Below are positions 42,929 to 49,572 of a stretch of 64,000 nucleotides of DNA, piece by piece. The DNA comes from Pseudomonas vlassakiae. Lineage in GTDB: Bacteria; Pseudomonadota; Gammaproteobacteria; Pseudomonadales; Pseudomonadaceae. The notes below the pieces were generated by a model, which saw only the letters and a list, made by a program, of their open reading frames with translations, was not told the origin of the DNA and did no database searches. Location: positions 86,601 through 150,600 of the forward strand of contig NZ_JABWRP020000016.1 in NCBI RefSeq assembly GCF_014269035.2. Reading direction: 5' to 3'. The translations under genes were made by a program, and so were the position numbers. The first letter of the stretch is position 1. Each line of letters opens with the position of its first letter.

Positions 42929-43813
42929 ATGCATTTCGACCTGATCGATCTCCGGCTTTTCCAGCACACCGTCGAATGCGGCAACATCACCGCCGGCGCC
43001 CGGCGCAGCCACCTGTCGTTGCCAGCGGCCAGCGCTCGCATCCGCGCCATGGAGGCCTCGCTTGGCACGCTTTTGCTTGAACGCAATCGCCGTGGCGTGC
43101 AGCCGACACCCGCCGGGCAGGCGCTGTTGCAGCATGCGCGGCTGATCGGCCAACAGGTCGAGCGCCTGCAGTTCGACCTGGCCCACTATGCCAAGGGCCA
43201 GCAAGGGCAAGTGCGGCTGCTGTGCAACACCGCGGCGCTGACCGAATACCTGCCGGAACTGCTGGCCAGTTACCTCGCCGACAACCCCGGGGTCAGTGTC
43301 GATGTGCAGGAACTGCCCAGCCTGCGCATCGTGCAGGCGATCACCCAGGGCATGGCCGACCTGGGCATCATTTCCACCGCAGCGCCCAGCGCACATCTGC
43401 AGACCTTGCCGTTTCGCGAGGATCCGCTGGTGCTGGTGACACCGCTGGATCATCCGCTCGTCGCCGAGCCCGCCCCGAGCTTTGTCGATAGCCTTGCCCA
43501 TGGCCATGTCGGACTGGGGGCGAACAGCGCCCTGGCGCTCTACCTGGAGGAACAGGCCCTGCGCGAAGGCCATCGCATGCAGGTACGGGTGCGGGCCGAA
43601 GGGTTTGACGGGGTGATCCGCATGGTCGCTGGCGGTGCCGGTATCGGCGTGGTACCGCTGGCCTCGGTGCAGCGCTGGAAGGGCGTATTGCCGGTGCACT
43701 GGGTGGCGCTGCGAGAGGATTGGGCCAACCGGCGATTGCTGTTGTGCGCGCGGGATTTTGCCGGGTTGCCTGGGTATGCGGCGGGGTTGGTTGAGCGATT
43801 GATCCAGGCCTGA
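42929..43813 (+). CDS. LysR-type regulator divergent from TSUP permease
   Basis: A 294-residue LysR regulator. Helix-turn-helix at 'GNITAGARRSHLSLPAASAR' (about 18-37); effector domain from about residue 90, with 'GVIRMVAGGAGIGVVPLASV' near the end as in family members. Its position 69 bases from the divergent permease start suggests it controls that gene. The ATG at 42929 follows AGAGG; an upstream ATG at 42911 adds six residues. Confidence 0.88.
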   Translation: MHFDLIDLRLFQHTVECGNITAGARRSHLSLPAASARIRAMEASLGTLLLERNRRGVQPTPAGQALLQHARLIGQQVERLQFDLAHYAKGQQGQVRLLCNTAALTEYLPELLASYLADNPGVSVDVQELPSLRIVQAITQGMADLGIISTAAPSAHLQTLPFREDPLVLVTPLDHPLVAEPAPSFVDSLAHGHVGLGANSALALYLEEQALREGHRMQVRVRAEGFDGVIRMVAGGAGIGVVPLASVQRWKGVLPVHWVALREDWANRRLLLCARDFAGLPGYAAGLVERLIQA

Positions 43814-43893
43814 ACGTTTATCGTCGCTTGAAAGATTGCAATGAGCTTGAGCCCAGGGTAATGCCCAGATGGGTTCTGACGCAGCTTGATCAC

Positions 43894-44301
43894 TCAGTGC
43901 GCGAGCGCCAGCTCTCGTAAAGCGGCCGACGCGAGAAACCCGGAACGGGAGGCATAACGATGGTCACGCTTCACTTTTTCGTCGATCCGCTGCAGCAGGT
44001 TTTCCGGCAGTGTTGCATTGAACCGCACGGCCTTCCCCAGATACGGCGTGACATCAAAATCAACGACAGCCCAGACCCCACCTGCATAATCGGGATTCGC
44101 CACATGGACGTCGACTTCCTGCGCTTGCGGAAGCGCTTCGTTATCAGCAACCAAGCCTTCGAAATGAAGCGCCAACGCCTCCTGAACATTCTCCAGCGCT
44201 TGAGCGACATTCGCACCGGCAGAGAAGCAGCCTGGCACATCGGGAACGGTCACGCCGTAGTCCGAATCGGCGTCCTTATGCAATACGACCGGAAATTTCA
44301 T
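43894..44301 (-). CDS. hicB: HicB family antitoxin
   Basis: A 135-residue antitoxin with the HicB partial RNase-H-like fold at the N-terminus ('FPVVLHKDADSDYGVTVPDV', 'PGCFSAGANVAQALENVQEA') and a C-terminal ribbon-helix-helix-like DNA-binding region ('VRFNATLPENLLQRIDEKVK'). It neutralises HicA and represses the operon. The start overlaps the hicA stop by four bases (44298-44301), the usual toxin-first order of hicAB. A likely operator palindrome lies upstream of hicA. Confidence 0.93.
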   Translation of the reverse strand: MKFPVVLHKDADSDYGVTVPDVPGCFSAGANVAQALENVQEALALHFEGLVADNEALPQAQEVDVHVANPDYAGGVWAVVDFDVTPYLGKAVRFNATLPENLLQRIDEKVKRDHRYASRSGFLASAALRELALAH

Positions 44302-44525
44302 TGCGCGTCTCCTCTGCTGTTCGAGCTGTCGAAGCCACTGGACGGCTTCAAGCCAGCTTGCTTCAGGATGCTGTGTACGGTGCCTTCAGGCAGATCGCTC
44401 TTGGGATGAGGAACTGTCACCCTTCCCTTCTTGAACGGATGCCTGAACTGGTGATGGCTGCCCTTCACCTCGACTTCATACCACCCATCCGCCTCAATGA
44501 GCTGGATCACTTCACGACTGCGCAT
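44298..44525 (-). CDS. hicA: HicA family mRNA interferase toxin
   Basis: A 75-residue HicA with the double-stranded-RNA-binding-like fold. The catalytic His lies in 'KGSHHQFRHP' and 'KGRVTVPHPKSDLPEGTVHS' is the conserved middle; 'ILKQAGL' ends the core. It cleaves mRNA and slows growth when HicB is lost. The C-terminal tail (about 15 residues, Ser-rich) is slightly longer than in many HicA proteins. The operator palindrome is 23 bases upstream of the start. Confidence 0.93.
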   Translation of the reverse strand: MRSREVIQLIEADGWYEVEVKGSHHQFRHPFKKGRVTVPHPKSDLPEGTVHSILKQAGLKPSSGFDSSNSRGDAQ

Positions 44526-44547
44526 TCACCCTTCCTTCGGCAGTCGA

Positions 44548-44562
44548 TGTGTATGATACACA
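44548..44562. promoter_or_regulatory. Likely HicB operator
   Basis: TGTGTAT-G-ATACACA, a perfect 15-base palindrome immediately upstream of hicA, of the size bound by ribbon-helix-helix antitoxins. Assignment to HicB is inference. Confidence 0.6.
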
Positions 44563-44682
44563 CCGAATTAACCAAAACGAAGCGCAGTACACACTATGCA
44601 CACTTCCGGCGACCAGCGGATGGTTCAGATCGCCAAGTAGGCTTCAACTTACAGCCTTGTAGGAAACCTACATTTCTACCCT

Positions 44683-44699
44683 ATACCCCCAGGGGGTAT
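44683..44699. promoter_or_regulatory. C5-A-G5 palindrome at the 3' end of dmeR
   Basis: ATACCCCCAGGGGGTAT is a perfect 17-base palindrome around a central A, ending on the last base of the dmeR gene. Its G/C tract with AT flanks looks like an operator of the CsoR/RcnR regulator family, although it could also act as a hairpin. Confidence 0.5.
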
Positions 44700-44974
44700 C
44701 ACTTCAGATAAGACCGCAACAACGCCGCCACCTTATCCGCCTCATCTTGCCGCTCCTCGGCGCTCAGCCCTTCCGCCACCAGGTGTTCGCGGATGTGCCC
44801 TTCCATCACTTCGGTCATCAGCCCGTTCACCGCGCCGCGCACGGCGGCGATCTGCTGGAGGATCGCCAGGCAGTCCTTGTCCTGCTCCAGCGCGGTCTCC
44901 AGGGCGGCGGCCTGGCCTTTGATCTTGCGCACGCGGGTGAGCAGTTGTTTCTTGCTCTTGATCGTATGTGCCAT
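44699..44974 (-). CDS. dmeR: RcnR/DmeR-type metal-responsive repressor
   Basis: A 91-residue all-helical regulator of the CsoR/RcnR/FrmR family. The four RcnR nickel/cobalt ligands are present at the same positions: His3, Cys35, His60 and His64 (FrmR has Glu at 64). 'RVRKIKGQAAALETAL' and 'IAAVRGAVNGLMTEVMEGHI' are the family helices. It is divergent from a cation-diffusion efflux gene with an RcnR/DmeR-style operator between, which fits derepression of efflux by Ni(II) or Co(II). Confidence 0.9.
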   Translation of the reverse strand: MAHTIKSKKQLLTRVRKIKGQAAALETALEQDKDCLAILQQIAAVRGAVNGLMTEVMEGHIREHLVAEGLSAEERQDEADKVAALLRSYLK

Positions 44975-44995
44975 TCGCTTTCACACCATGATAGG

Positions 44996-45014
44996 TATAC
45001 TGGGGTATAGTATA
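44996..45014. promoter_or_regulatory. DmeR/RcnR-type operator between dmeR and dmeF
   Basis: TATACT-GGGGTAT-AGTATA: inverted AT-rich arms flank a G-tract, the pattern of DmeR and RcnR operators. It lies 22 bases from the dmeR start and 31 from the dmeF start. Confidence 0.75.
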
Positions 45015-45044
45015 TTTCTCGACATTCCGGGAGCATGATAAACC

Positions 45045-45980
45045 ATGGCGACACAAACCTCAGGCCGCTGGCAGCACAGCCACCAGTTCCACACCAGCAA
45101 CCTAGGCGCCGAGCGCAAGACACGCCTGGCCGTGTGGCTGACGGCGATCATGATGGTGGCGGAAATCGCCGGGGGCTGGTTCTTCAACTCCATGGCCCTG
45201 CTCGCCGACGGCTGGCACATGAGCTCGCATGCCCTGGCCCTGGGCCTGTCGCTGCTGGCCTACGCGGCCGCGCGTCGTTATGCCAAGGACCAGCGCTTCG
45301 CCTTCGGGACCTGGAAGATCGAGATCCTCGGCGGCTATTCCAGTGCCCTGCTGCTGCTCGGTGTGGCCGGGCTGATGGCCTTCCAGTCGGCCGAGCGCCT
45401 GCTGACGCCGGGGCCGATCCACTATGACGAGGCGATCTTCATTGCGGTGATTGGCCTGGCCGTGAACCTGATCTGCGCCTGGCTGCTGCGCGACGATCAT
45501 GACCATCACCACCATCACGGTCACGACCATCATCACGACCACGGCCATCACCACCACGACCTGAACCTGCGCTCGGCCTACCTGCACGTGATCGCCGACG
45601 CCGCCACCTCGGTACTGGCGATCGTCGCCCTGCTGGCCGGCAAGTTCTGGGGCGCCAGCTGGCTCGACCCGGTAATGGGCCTGGTCGGTGCGGTGCTGGT
45701 GGCGCTCTGGGCCCGCGGCCTGCTGCGCGATACCGGCCGCGTTTTGCTGGATGCCGAGATGGATGCGCCGGTGGTCGAGGAAATTCGCGAAGTGGTCGCC
45801 GAACTGCCGGTACCCGCCACCATCACCGACCTGCACGTGTGGCGCGTGGGCAAAGACCAGTACGCCTGCATCCTCAGCCTGGCCACCCAGGCCGCACTGA
45901 GCGCCGACAGCGTGCGCCAGGCACTCGCCGTGCACGAGGAATTGGCCCACGTCACCGTCGAGGTCAACGCCCTGGCATAG
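45045..45980 (+). CDS. dmeF: Cation diffusion facilitator DmeF-like (Co/Ni efflux)
   Basis: A 311-residue CDF transporter with six membrane segments and a C-terminal cytosolic domain. The membrane metal site has 'LLADGWHMSSHALAL' and 'YLHVIADAATSVLA'. Between helices 4 and 5 lies a very His-rich loop ('DDHDHHHHHGHDHHHDHG'), and the N-terminus has 'HSHQFH'. The pairing with a dmeR-type repressor indicates cobalt/nickel export by proton exchange, though CDF specificity is not certain from sequence. Confidence 0.9.
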   Translation: MATQTSGRWQHSHQFHTSNLGAERKTRLAVWLTAIMMVAEIAGGWFFNSMALLADGWHMSSHALALGLSLLAYAAARRYAKDQRFAFGTWKIEILGGYSSALLLLGVAGLMAFQSAERLLTPGPIHYDEAIFIAVIGLAVNLICAWLLRDDHDHHHHHGHDHHHDHGHHHHDLNLRSAYLHVIADAATSVLAIVALLAGKFWGASWLDPVMGLVGAVLVALWARGLLRDTGRVLLDAEMDAPVVEEIREVVAELPVPATITDLHVWRVGKDQYACILSLATQAALSADSVRQALAVHEELAHVTVEVNALA

Positions 45981-46076
45981 CGCGGGCAGGCAGCTGGACG
46001 TCGAGCCCAGGCAACTGCGGCTCGGCGGATGGCCCTATGGTGACGAGTCATTCAGCCAGTCACCAGGAGTTGTGCC

Positions 46077-46421
46077 ATGTCCGATTTCATCACCGTCCTG
46101 CGCGAAACCTGCCCGACGCCGGTCGTGGACGCCACCAAGTGGAAGCGCATCGGCGGCGATCCGCATACCGTCAACCTCAACGCCTACCTGTCGGCCGACG
46201 GCAGCAAGATCATGGGCACCTGGATCTGCACCCCGGGCAAGTTCGAGGTCAACTACGAGAAGTGGGAGTTCTGCCATTTCCTCGATGGCTACTGCATCAT
46301 CACCCCGGAAGGCGAAGAGCCGAAGCACCTGAAAGCGGGTGATGTGTTCGTGATCGAACCGGGGATGAAAGGCACCTGGGAAGTGGTCGAAACCGTGCGC
46401 AAGTATTTCGTCTTCGCCTGA
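46077..46421 (+). CDS. Cupin domain protein (cupin_3 / EutQ-like)
   Basis: A 114-residue single cupin: 'GTWICTPGKFEVNYEKWEFC' and 'GYCIITPEGEEPKHLKAGDV' form the two cupin motifs, and 'FVIEPGMKGTWEVVETVRKY' the closing strands. It is of the DUF861/cupin_3 type, often of unknown function. The metal ligands are not clearly complete. AGGAG lies 9 bases before the ATG. A hairpin (46442-46476) follows. Confidence 0.88.
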   Translation: MSDFITVLRETCPTPVVDATKWKRIGGDPHTVNLNAYLSADGSKIMGTWICTPGKFEVNYEKWEFCHFLDGYCIITPEGEEPKHLKAGDVFVIEPGMKGTWEVVETVRKYFVFA

Positions 46422-46441
46422 TTTTTTGCCAGAGCGATGCA

Positions 46442-46476
46442 GGCCCTGTGGAAAACACGAAACTTCCTACAGGGCC
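46442..46476. terminator. Inverted repeat after cupin gene
   Basis: GGCCCTGT ... ACAGGGCC with inner GAA/TTC pairing, about 20 bases after the cupin stop and without a U-run. The rest of the 294-base gap to hcp holds only a possible 25-codon hydrophobic frame on the minus strand. Confidence 0.45.
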
Positions 46477-46715
46477 ATCACTCTGTTGAACACCGGCAGC
46501 AGAAATAGCAAAACAGCCATAAATCCATTGAACTTCAGAAACATCTTCTGACATTTACCCTCAGCTTGAATCCCCCTGCTTGTAGTCCTTTTCTGAATTG
46601 CGCCACACCGCCCCATAGCGTATTGCTCTCGTTCTCTCCCAGACCTAGCCTGCACAAGGTCGCCCGAATCGCCGGGCAGCATTGCCCATCCAAAACAATG
46701 TCAAGGAGAGGAATC

Positions 46716-47204
46716 ATGGCATTCGACGCCTACATTCAGATCGACAGTATTCCAGGCGAAGCACTGGACGAAAAATACAGCAAATGGATTGAAGTGCTGG
46801 GCTACGACTTTGGCGTCCGCCAAAGTACATCTGCCACTGCCAGTTCTGCAGGCGGCGCAACATCGGGCAGGACCTCCGTCACCAACTTTACTTTCACCAA
46901 GTACCTCGACAGTGCCAGTTGCAAGCTGATGGAAGCCAGTTGCACAGGCCAGCACCTGAAAGAGGTGAAGCTCGCCCTCTGCCGTGCTGGCGGTGACAAG
47001 CTCAGGTACTTCGAAATCATCCTCGAAGAGGTGATCATCGCCGAGTATTCGCAGGCCGTGGACACAGGAGTGCCGCTGGAAGTGGTGCAACTCAATTACG
47101 GGCGGATCAAGACCACTTACACCCAGCAGCGCCGCCACGACGGCAGTGGCGGCGGTAATATCGCCGGGGGCTGGGACCGTATCGGCAACAGAAAATACGC
47201 GTGA
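46716..47204 (+). CDS. hcp: Type VI secretion Hcp-family protein (orphan)
   Basis: A 162-residue Hcp: 'MAFDAYIQIDSIPGEALDEK' is the standard N-terminus, 'SVTNFTFTKYLDSASCKLME' and 'LRYFEIILEEVIIAEYSQAV' the central beta-barrel strands, and 'LNYGRIKTTYTQQ' the C-terminal motif. Hcp hexamers stack to form the inner tube of the type VI secretion system and can carry effectors in their lumen. No tss genes, VgrG or PAAR are in the window, so this is an orphan hcp that would use a machinery coded elsewhere. Strong AAGGAGAGG before the ATG. The effector gene starts 10 bases downstream. Confidence 0.93.
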   Translation: MAFDAYIQIDSIPGEALDEKYSKWIEVLGYDFGVRQSTSATASSAGGATSGRTSVTNFTFTKYLDSASCKLMEASCTGQHLKEVKLALCRAGGDKLRYFEIILEEVIIAEYSQAVDTGVPLEVVQLNYGRIKTTYTQQRRHDGSGGGNIAGGWDRIGNRKYA

Positions 47205-47214
47205 GGGTGCTTCC

Positions 47215-48192
47215 ATGTCTGAAGCCCGCGCTTACCTGAACCTCAAACTGCAGAACTATCACAGGCTGAAATCCGACCTGGCGCTGACCGGTCATTCCCT
47301 GGAAAAGTTTGACGTGCTGAATTCACACATTGCCAATACAGTGGTCCGTAGCGGTGAACTTATCATCATCGGCGACCCTACCACGGCTTCCTGCACCAGC
47401 CAGGAAGCCTGGATGATGAGGCAGGCGACAATTGCGCACTTGGGGCTGATGCGCAACGGCCAGGGTGTGGATAACTTTTTCCTGGACAATTTCGAGACCT
47501 TGAAGAGCCTCATCGCACATGCATCCATGGGTGCAGGGGTGGTCAGTGAAGGGTGGAGCAAACACCTGAAAGCTATCGAGGCCACCTTGATGGAAATCGA
47601 AAAGCTGCATCAACGGCACCTCGGGACAGGGGCAATGACCGCTCGCGATCAGTTCCTTGCAAAGCGTGCCGCCTTGTTCATGAAGTTGGATGAGCAGTTG
47701 GACAAGCTGGCTGCTTACGGTTCCGGGCTAAGGAACAAAGGCTCGATCAAAAGGACGTTGGGGATATCCACAAAGAGCTATTTGCATACAGGCGAAATTG
47801 CAGGATATGCCACCAAAGTCTCAGGCGTGGCGACGGCTGCTAATCTGATCAAGAAAGGAACGTATGTAGGGATTGCGTTAGACGTCGCTGCTACGGGGCT
47901 GGAGATACATAAAGCCTGTACGCTCGGACGCGAGGAGGAATGCAAAAAGGCGCATTATGTCGAGGTTAGTTCATTAGCCTTGGGTTTGGTGGGTACTACA
48001 GCTGGGGCAGCCAGTGGCAAGCTTCTTCTTGGTGCTGCTTGCAGCGTGGTGTTTGGCGTAGCGACAGGTGGAACCGGAGCACTCGCTTGTGGGATATTCG
48101 GCGGTACAGTGGGGGGAATGGCAGGCGGAAAATTTGGGAATGAAGCAGGCGCCTGGGCTGGAGAACTTCTATACGAGGCAGTAGCAAAATGA
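47215..48192 (+). CDS. Putative T6SS effector with C-terminal glycine-zipper membrane domain
   Basis: A 325-residue protein I cannot place in a named family. Residues 1-200 are soluble and helical ('FLDNFETLKSLIAHASMGAG', 'HLKAIEATLMEIEKLHQRHL') with no signal peptide. From about residue 210 it becomes hydrophobic; residues about 250-325 are a Gly/Ala-rich membrane-active region with repeated GxxxG spacing ('GGTGALACGIFGGTVGGMAG'). This build resembles pore-forming type VI effectors such as Tse4 of P. aeruginosa, which travels inside Hcp. The position between hcp and a gene for a small membrane protein, with an ATGA overlap to the latter, is the classic effector-immunity layout. I start at the ATG at 47215 (GAGGG upstream); the longer frame from 47146 would overlap hcp. 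Function is inferred. Confidence 0.8.
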   Translation: MSEARAYLNLKLQNYHRLKSDLALTGHSLEKFDVLNSHIANTVVRSGELIIIGDPTTASCTSQEAWMMRQATIAHLGLMRNGQGVDNFFLDNFETLKSLIAHASMGAGVVSEGWSKHLKAIEATLMEIEKLHQRHLGTGAMTARDQFLAKRAALFMKLDEQLDKLAAYGSGLRNKGSIKRTLGISTKSYLHTGEIAGYATKVSGVATAANLIKKGTYVGIALDVAATGLEIHKACTLGREEECKKAHYVEVSSLALGLVGTTAGAASGKLLLGAACSVVFGVATGGTGALACGIFGGTVGGMAGGKFGNEAGAWAGELLYEAVAK

Positions 48193-48581
48193 CAATCATG
48201 CACTGGATTTTTTTAGTCTACAGCATGACAGTCACAACTTTACTTTTCTTGAACCTGGCATTAACAATATATATCGCTCATCGCAAAATTGATTACATTG
48301 AAGGATTCTTATTAAACTGCAATGCAATAACCGACGAAAAAGAACTCTGGCTACATGCTGGCTTGATGGGAAAATTCTTTCGACTAACGAATATATCGCT
48401 CATTCTACTCATCCCTAAAATCTATGCACGGAAAAACCTAATTGATATTAAGGAAATAAATAATCTACCTTCAAAAATCAAGACCATCCTAATCTTCTTA
48501 GGCTCCTCGCTTATTATATTGACTATCGCATTTTTTGGCTTGGGAGTTTTCATGCATTACTTACCCCCCTTACCTAAATAA
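48189..48581 (+). CDS. Putative immunity protein, three-helix membrane protein
   Basis: A 130-residue protein with three hydrophobic segments (about 5-28, 66-79 and 97-123) joined by polar, Lys-rich loops ('YARKNLIDIKEINNLPSKIK'). It overlaps the putative effector by ATGA, so it is made together with it. Immunity proteins to pore-forming toxins are small inner-membrane proteins of this kind. GC is only about 35% against about 60% around it, a strong sign of foreign origin. No family is recognised by eye; the immunity role rests on position and topology. Confidence 0.75.
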   Translation: MTIMHWIFLVYSMTVTTLLFLNLALTIYIAHRKIDYIEGFLLNCNAITDEKELWLHAGLMGKFFRLTNISLILLIPKIYARKNLIDIKEINNLPSKIKTILIFLGSSLIILTIAFFGLGVFMHYLPPLPK

Positions 48582-48612
48582 TGCTCAAAAAACATCGCGG
48601 TACGGGCCTCCT

Positions 48613-48637
48613 CCCTCTGGTGCGCAGTTACAGAGGG
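48613..48637 (+). terminator. Hairpin after immunity gene
   Basis: CCCTCTG - 11-base loop - CAGAGGG, 32 bases after the immunity stop and before the convergent mmsB stop; no U-run. Confidence 0.45.
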
Positions 48638-48671
48638 AAAGCCGCCCGGCCCGCGATGAAGTCCTCGCTCG

Positions 48672-49562
48672 TCAATCCTTCTTGCGGTAGCCCTCGACAA
48701 TCGCCGAGAAGTCCTTGCCGCCTTCACCGCGCAGGCTCATGGCCTGGTACAACTGCTGGGCCACGGCACCCAAAATCACCGGCTGATGTGCCTGACGCGC
48801 AGCCTCGGTAGCCAGCCCCAGGTCCTTGAGCATCAGTTCAGCACCAAACCCGCCGGTATACCCCCGCGAGGCGGGTGCCGTCTCGATGATGCCCGGCCAC
48901 GGGTTGTAGGTATCGGAACTCCAGCAACGCCCGGTCGAACTGTTGATGATCCCCGCCAGCACCTTGGTGTCGATGCCCAGCGCATTGCCCAGGGCCATGG
49001 CCTCGGACACGCCGATCATCGAGATGCCCAGCAGCAGGTTGTTGCAGATCTTGGCGATCTGCCCGGTCCCCACTTCACCGCAATGCACGATGTTACGGCC
49101 CATCTGCTCCAGTACCGGCTTGAGCGTGGCGAACAGTTCTGCGCTGGCGCCGACCATGAAGGTCAGCGTGCCCGCCGCCGCGCCACCGGTCCCTCCGGAC
49201 ACCGGCGCATCGCCCATGTCCACGCCCTTGGCGGCAGCAGCCTTGGACACCTCACGTGCGGTCTGCGGATCGATGGTGCTGCAATCCAGCGTCGGCGTGC
49301 CTGGGCGGATGCCTGCCAGCACGCCATCGTCTTCGTTGAGGTACACGGCGCGCACATGGGCCGCCGCCGGCAGCATGGTGATCACCAGCTCGCTGCTGGC
49401 CGCCGCGTCCCTCGGGGAGGCGCTGACCTGGCCGCCCAGCTCGGCGAGCTCGGCCAGCACGGTCTTGTTGAGGTCAAACAGGTTCAGCTGGTGCCCGGCC
49501 TTGATCAGGTTGCGGGCCATGGGCGCGCCCATGTTGCCCAGGCCGATGAATGCGATACGCAT
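48672..49562 (-). CDS. mmsB: 3-hydroxyisobutyrate dehydrogenase MmsB
   Basis: A 296-residue beta-hydroxyacid dehydrogenase. The NAD site is 'IAFIGLGNMGAPMARNLIKA' at the N-terminus, the substrate motif is 'DAPVSGGTGGAAAGTL', and the catalytic Lys lies in 'GTGQIAKICNNLLLG'. It oxidises 3-hydroxyisobutyrate to methylmalonate semialdehyde in valine breakdown. It is 10 bases downstream of mmsA, whose product uses the semialdehyde, so the two form the mmsAB operon. Confidence 0.95.
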   Translation of the reverse strand: MRIAFIGLGNMGAPMARNLIKAGHQLNLFDLNKTVLAELAELGGQVSASPRDAAASSELVITMLPAAAHVRAVYLNEDDGVLAGIRPGTPTLDCSTIDPQTAREVSKAAAAKGVDMGDAPVSGGTGGAAAGTLTFMVGASAELFATLKPVLEQMGRNIVHCGEVGTGQIAKICNNLLLGISMIGVSEAMALGNALGIDTKVLAGIINSSTGRCWSSDTYNPWPGIIETAPASRGYTGGFGAELMLKDLGLATEAARQAHQPVILGAVAQQLYQAMSLRGEGGKDFSAIVEGYRKKD

Positions 49563-49572
49563 GGCGTGCTCC

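Noticed and set aside
45500..45560. Short repetitive CAT/CAC stretch as a DNA repeat
   Set aside because: It is the coding sequence of the His-rich metal-binding loop of DmeF, in frame and expected for CDF transporters.
46422..48671. tRNA gene, integrase or direct repeats marking an integrated island around hcp
   Set aside because: None were found; the foreign character rests only on composition and gene content.
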